A stretch of 8,888 nt of DNA. Origin: Oscillatoria sp. Prado101 (GTDB taxonomy: Bacteria; Cyanobacteriota; Cyanobacteriia; Cyanobacteriales; Oscillatoriaceae). The stretch lies in contig JALOOK010000153.1 of NCBI GenBank assembly GCA_025454445.1, forward strand, positions 1 to 8,888. Reading direction: 5' to 3'. The notes below the pieces were generated by a model, which searched no databases, had not been told where the DNA came from, and saw only the letters and a program-made list of their open reading frames with translations. The position numbers were made by a program, and so were the translations under genes. Of this stretch, positions 7,901-8,888 are shown piece after piece (the stretch's first letter is position 1; the number at the start of each line of letters is the position of its first letter).

Positions 7901-8464
7901 TTGGTGCTCGATACCGAGGTGTACTCGAACACCGGCGGGCAAATGTCGAAATCCACGCCGCGCGGCGCTGTGGCCAAGTTCGCTGCCGGTGGTAAACCAG
8001 CAGCTAAGAAAGACTTGGGTCTGATTGCCATGACTTATGGCAATGTTTATGTGGCCAGCGTGGCAATGGGGGCGCGGGACGAGCACACACTCAAGGCGTT
8101 CTTGGAAGCGGAAGCCTATGATGGGCCATCCCTGATTATCGCCTACAGCACTTGCATCGCCCACGGTATCAATATGACGACTTCCATGCAGCAGCAAAAA
8201 GCTGTGGTTGAGTCGGGGCGCTGGTTGCTGTACCGGTACAATCCAGATTTGAAGGCGGAGGGCAAGAATCCCCTGCAGCTGGACAGCCGGTCGCCCAAGA
8301 AGCAGGTGGCGGAGACATTCGCGGCGGAAAACCGCTTCAAGATGCTCACTAAGACCAAACCGGAGGAGGCTAAGCGGCTGCAAAAAGAAGCCCAGCGAGA
8401 TGTTGATGAGCGCTGGAAGCTTTATGAGTACATGGCGGCGCGTTCCGCAGCCACAAGTTTGTAG
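4919..8464 (+). CDS. nifJ: Pyruvate:ferredoxin (flavodoxin) oxidoreductase NifJ
   Basis: This enzyme oxidises pyruvate with CoA to acetyl-CoA and CO2 and passes two electrons to ferredoxin or flavodoxin in the cytoplasm. The 1181-residue protein is full length for the single-chain family. Residues expected at the pyruvate and thiamine sites are present: Thr32 in YPITPSS, Glu65 in QSEGG, Arg115 in HVAARS. The ferredoxin-like domain has two cluster motifs, Cys690/693/696/700 and Cys746/749/752/756. The C-terminal thiamine diphosphate domain has Asp971 in GGDGW and SNTGGQ downstream. The proximal-cluster cysteines are Cys820, Cys823, Cys848 and Cys1079. Against the Desulfovibrio africanus enzyme (remembered numbering) the spacing is conserved throughout. 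The start at 4919 gives MNTKTFATLDGNEAVA, the usual cyanobacterial N-terminus; a GTG at 4880 would add 13 residues unlike the family. In cyanobacteria NifJ serves nitrogen fixation in some strains and dark, anoxic or reduced-redox metabolism in others. No nif genes are visible here, so its role is open. Confidence 0.97.
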   Translation: MNTKTFATLDGNEAVARVAYKLNEVIAIYPITPSSPMGEWADAWASEGKPNLWGTVPSVVEMQSEGGAAGTVHGALQTGSLTTTFTASQGLLLMIPNLYKIAGELTACAIHVAARSLAAQGLSIFGDHQDVMAVRQTGCALLCSASVQEAQDFALIAQAATLESRVPFIHFFDGFRTSHEVQKVELLSDEDLQALIDDRHIFAHRSRALTPDRPVLRGTAQNPDVYFQARETVNPFYSACPDIVQKAMDLFATRTRRQYRLYEYHGAPDAERVIVLMGSGCEAAHETADYLNARGEKVGVLKVRLYRPFDIKRFASALPATTKKIAVLDRTKEPGAGGEPLYLDVVTALHEEWPGAMPKVVGGRYGLSSKEFTPAMVKAVFDNLAAEKPKNHFTAGINDDVSQTSLEFDPSFSTEPDSVVRAMFYGLGSDGTVGANKNSIKIIGEETDNYAQGYFVYDSKKSGSVTVSHLRFGAEPIRSTYLITEANFLACHQWGFLEQFEMLAPAVKGGTFLLNSPYGPEEVWGQLPVPVQQALVDKQLKFYIINATRVARESGMGGYINTVMQVCFFALSGVLPREEAIAQIKKTIHKTYGKKGAEIVRMNLNAVDAALANLHEVPLGEVSSNINLRSAVPDTAPAFVREVLGAMIAKCGDSVPVSALPADGTYPTGTTKWEKRNIAQDIPVWDPEVCVQCGKCVMVCPHAVIRAKSYDGKSLEGAPATFKFASTKDHDFAGEKFTIQVAPEDCTGCGICVDICPAKNKSMPSRKAINMEPQLPLRETERVNWDFFLSLPNPDRLRLHTDRIRQQQWQEPLFEFSGACAGCGETPYVKLVSQLFGDRTAIANATGCSSIYGGNLPTTPWTYNAEGKGPAWSNSLFEDNAEFGLGFRVSIDKQAEFAAELVHKLGGEIGDNLASAILSADQKSEADIWEQRERVRQLKEKLETLDSPDAKRLLSVADYLVKKSVWIMGGDGWAYDIGYGGLDHVIASGRNVNILVLDTEVYSNTGGQMSKSTPRGAVAKFAAGGKPAAKKDLGLIAMTYGNVYVASVAMGARDEHTLKAFLEAEAYDGPSLIIAYSTCIAHGINMTTSMQQQKAVVESGRWLLYRYNPDLKAEGKNPLQLDSRSPKKQVAETFAAENRFKMLTKTKPEEAKRLQKEAQRDVDERWKLYEYMAARSAATSL
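7438..7447. repeat. HIP1 decamer GGCGATCGCC
   Basis: This is the one perfect copy in the window of the highly iterated palindrome (core GCGATCGC) that is greatly over-represented in many cyanobacterial genomes. It lies inside nifJ in the codons for Thr-Ala-Ile-Ala. It supports a cyanobacterial origin but a single copy is weak evidence. Confidence 0.6.
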
Positions 8465-8481
8465 TTGGGCTTTAGCCCAAC
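8464..8481. repeat. Palindromic repeat overlapping the nifJ stop codon
   Basis: GTTGGGC (8464-8470) and GCCCAAC (8475-8481) are perfect complements around TTTA. The first base of the left arm is the last base of the nifJ TAG. Elements of this form are familiar as dispersed intergenic repeats in filamentous cyanobacteria (remembered, not searched). In the mRNA it would make a short hairpin at the stop codon, which may protect the 3' end. Confidence 0.65.
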
Positions 8482-8485
8482 CAAG

Positions 8486-8508
8486 AGGACAGGCGAGACG
8501 CCTGTCCT
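8486..8508. repeat. 10-bp perfect palindromic repeat with 3-base loop
   Basis: AGGACAGGCG (8486-8495) and CGCCTGTCCT (8499-8508) form a perfect ten-pair stem around AGA. No U-run follows, so it is not a canonical intrinsic terminator. Its form is that of a REP-like dispersed repeat common between cyanobacterial genes (from memory). It begins five bases after the previous palindrome. Confidence 0.75.
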
Positions 8509-8591
8509 ACAAGACTTGAGAGCAGATTGGCGTCGCACAGTAGAAAGATGATTTCAACTTTTTTCCACTCATGGAAAACCCCCTCTCACGT

Positions 8592-8618
8592 CCCCCTCCC
8601 CGCTTTTCGGGGAGGGGG
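8592..8618. repeat. 11-bp C/G-rich hairpin between nifJ and the downstream gene
   Basis: CCCCCTCCCCG (8592-8602) and CGGGGAGGGGG (8608-8618) pair perfectly around CTTTT. The stem is nine G-C pairs and would be very stable. It is followed by GG-rich sequence, not a T-run, so termination is possible but not canonical. CCCCCTC also occurs just before it at 8579-8585. The element resembles C-rich/G-rich intergenic repeats known from cyanobacteria. It could attenuate readthrough from nifJ into the next gene. Confidence 0.7.
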
Positions 8619-8663
8619 TTGGGGGGTGGGGAACATCGCCGGCAACGCCTGTAGATTAATATC

Positions 8664-8668
8664 AGGAG
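8664..8668 (+). promoter_or_regulatory. Ribosome binding site of the downstream PyrD-like gene
   Basis: AGGAG lies 10 bases before the ATG at 8679. Another ATG at 8671 lies only two bases after it but reads five codons to a stop, so the site is assigned to 8679. Confidence 0.6.
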
Positions 8669-8678
8669 ACATGAGTAA

Positions 8679-8888
8679 ATGGATCTGAGTACGACCTATC
8701 TGGGATTGCAGTTGCGCTCGCCGCTCGTCCCTTCCGCAGCAGCGCCTCTGACTGAAGAGATTGACAACGTAAAAAAAATGGAGGATGCGGGTGCCGGTGC
8801 GGTGGTGCTGCACTCGCTGTTTGAGGAGCAGCTGCTTCGCGAAAAGTTTGAGCTGCACCACCATTTGCAGTACGGAACGGAAAGCTTT
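8679..8888 (+). CDS. Dihydroorotate dehydrogenase-like flavoprotein (5' part; continues outside window)
   Basis: Seventy codons are visible before the right edge. The N-terminus MDLSTTYLGLQLRSPLVPSA is that of the class 1 dihydroorotate dehydrogenase (PyrD) fold: a short first strand followed by the LxSPLVPSA segment, where the family usually begins its FMN-binding barrel. ENVKKMEDAGAGAVVLHSL-like sequence follows (here starting IDNVKK), which matches the first helix and second strand of the barrel. In the family this fold oxidises dihydroorotate or a related substrate with FMN. Proteins with this N-terminus are usually annotated only as dihydroorotate dehydrogenase-like, and the catalytic residues lie outside the window, so true PyrD activity cannot be judged. 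The gene is on the same strand as nifJ, 214 bp downstream, with three hairpins between them. I recall similar genes near nifJ in other cyanobacteria. Confidence 0.8.
   Translation, partial: MDLSTTYLGLQLRSPLVPSAAAPLTEEIDNVKKMEDAGAGAVVLHSLFEEQLLREKFELHHHLQYGTESF

Noticed and set aside
7202..8383. 393-codon minus-strand frame opposite nifJ
   Set aside because: It lies wholly antisense to the conserved thiamine-binding domain of nifJ; a long stop-free antisense frame is expected from GC-rich codon use.
8586..8864. 92-codon minus-strand frame at the right end
   Set aside because: It is antisense to the PyrD-like gene and its end is translated from the C/G-rich hairpin.

Overview
The window looks like chromosome from a cyanobacterium, probably a filamentous one of the Oscillatoria/Microcoleus type. 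The evidence is a cyanobacterial-style NifJ, a very large PAS/GAF sensor kinase with a cyanobacteriochrome-like GAF domain, one perfect HIP1 decamer (GGCGATCGCC), and several short palindromic or G-rich intergenic repeats of the kind such genomes carry. The genus assignment is inference.

Layout. Positions 4161 down to 1 (minus strand) hold one uninterrupted reading frame of 1387 codons that runs off the left edge. It encodes a hybrid sensor histidine kinase in the order REC, PAS, GAF, four PAS, GAF, PAS, HisKA; the ATPase domain lies outside the window. Two details stand out. The second GAF has both cysteines of a DXCF-type cyanobacteriochrome at the right spacing (Cys1035 and Cys1063). The N-terminal receiver keeps its phospho-acceptor Asp but has Ala in place of one of the two metal-binding acidic residues.

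Positions 4162-4918 form a 757-bp divergent intergenic region without a credible gene. Its left part carries tandem and inverted G/C-rich repeats. Its right part is AT-richer and has two TATAAT elements and a GC-rich hairpin in front of nifJ.

Positions 4919-8464 (plus strand) encode a complete 1181-residue pyruvate:ferredoxin/flavodoxin oxidoreductase (nifJ), with all ligands for three [4Fe-4S] clusters and thiamine diphosphate. It is followed by 214 bp containing three different perfect palindromes. The 5' end of a dihydroorotate dehydrogenase-like flavoprotein gene (8679 onward) then runs off the right edge.

How they may work together: nifJ and the downstream gene share a strand and could be functionally linked, as a ferredoxin-reducing pyruvate oxidase next to an FMN enzyme of the PyrD family. 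The palindromes between them may separate or modulate transcription. The divergent kinase is a multi-input, possibly light-sensing regulator; nothing in the sequence proves that it controls nifJ. No mobile element, CRISPR array, tRNA or rRNA was seen.
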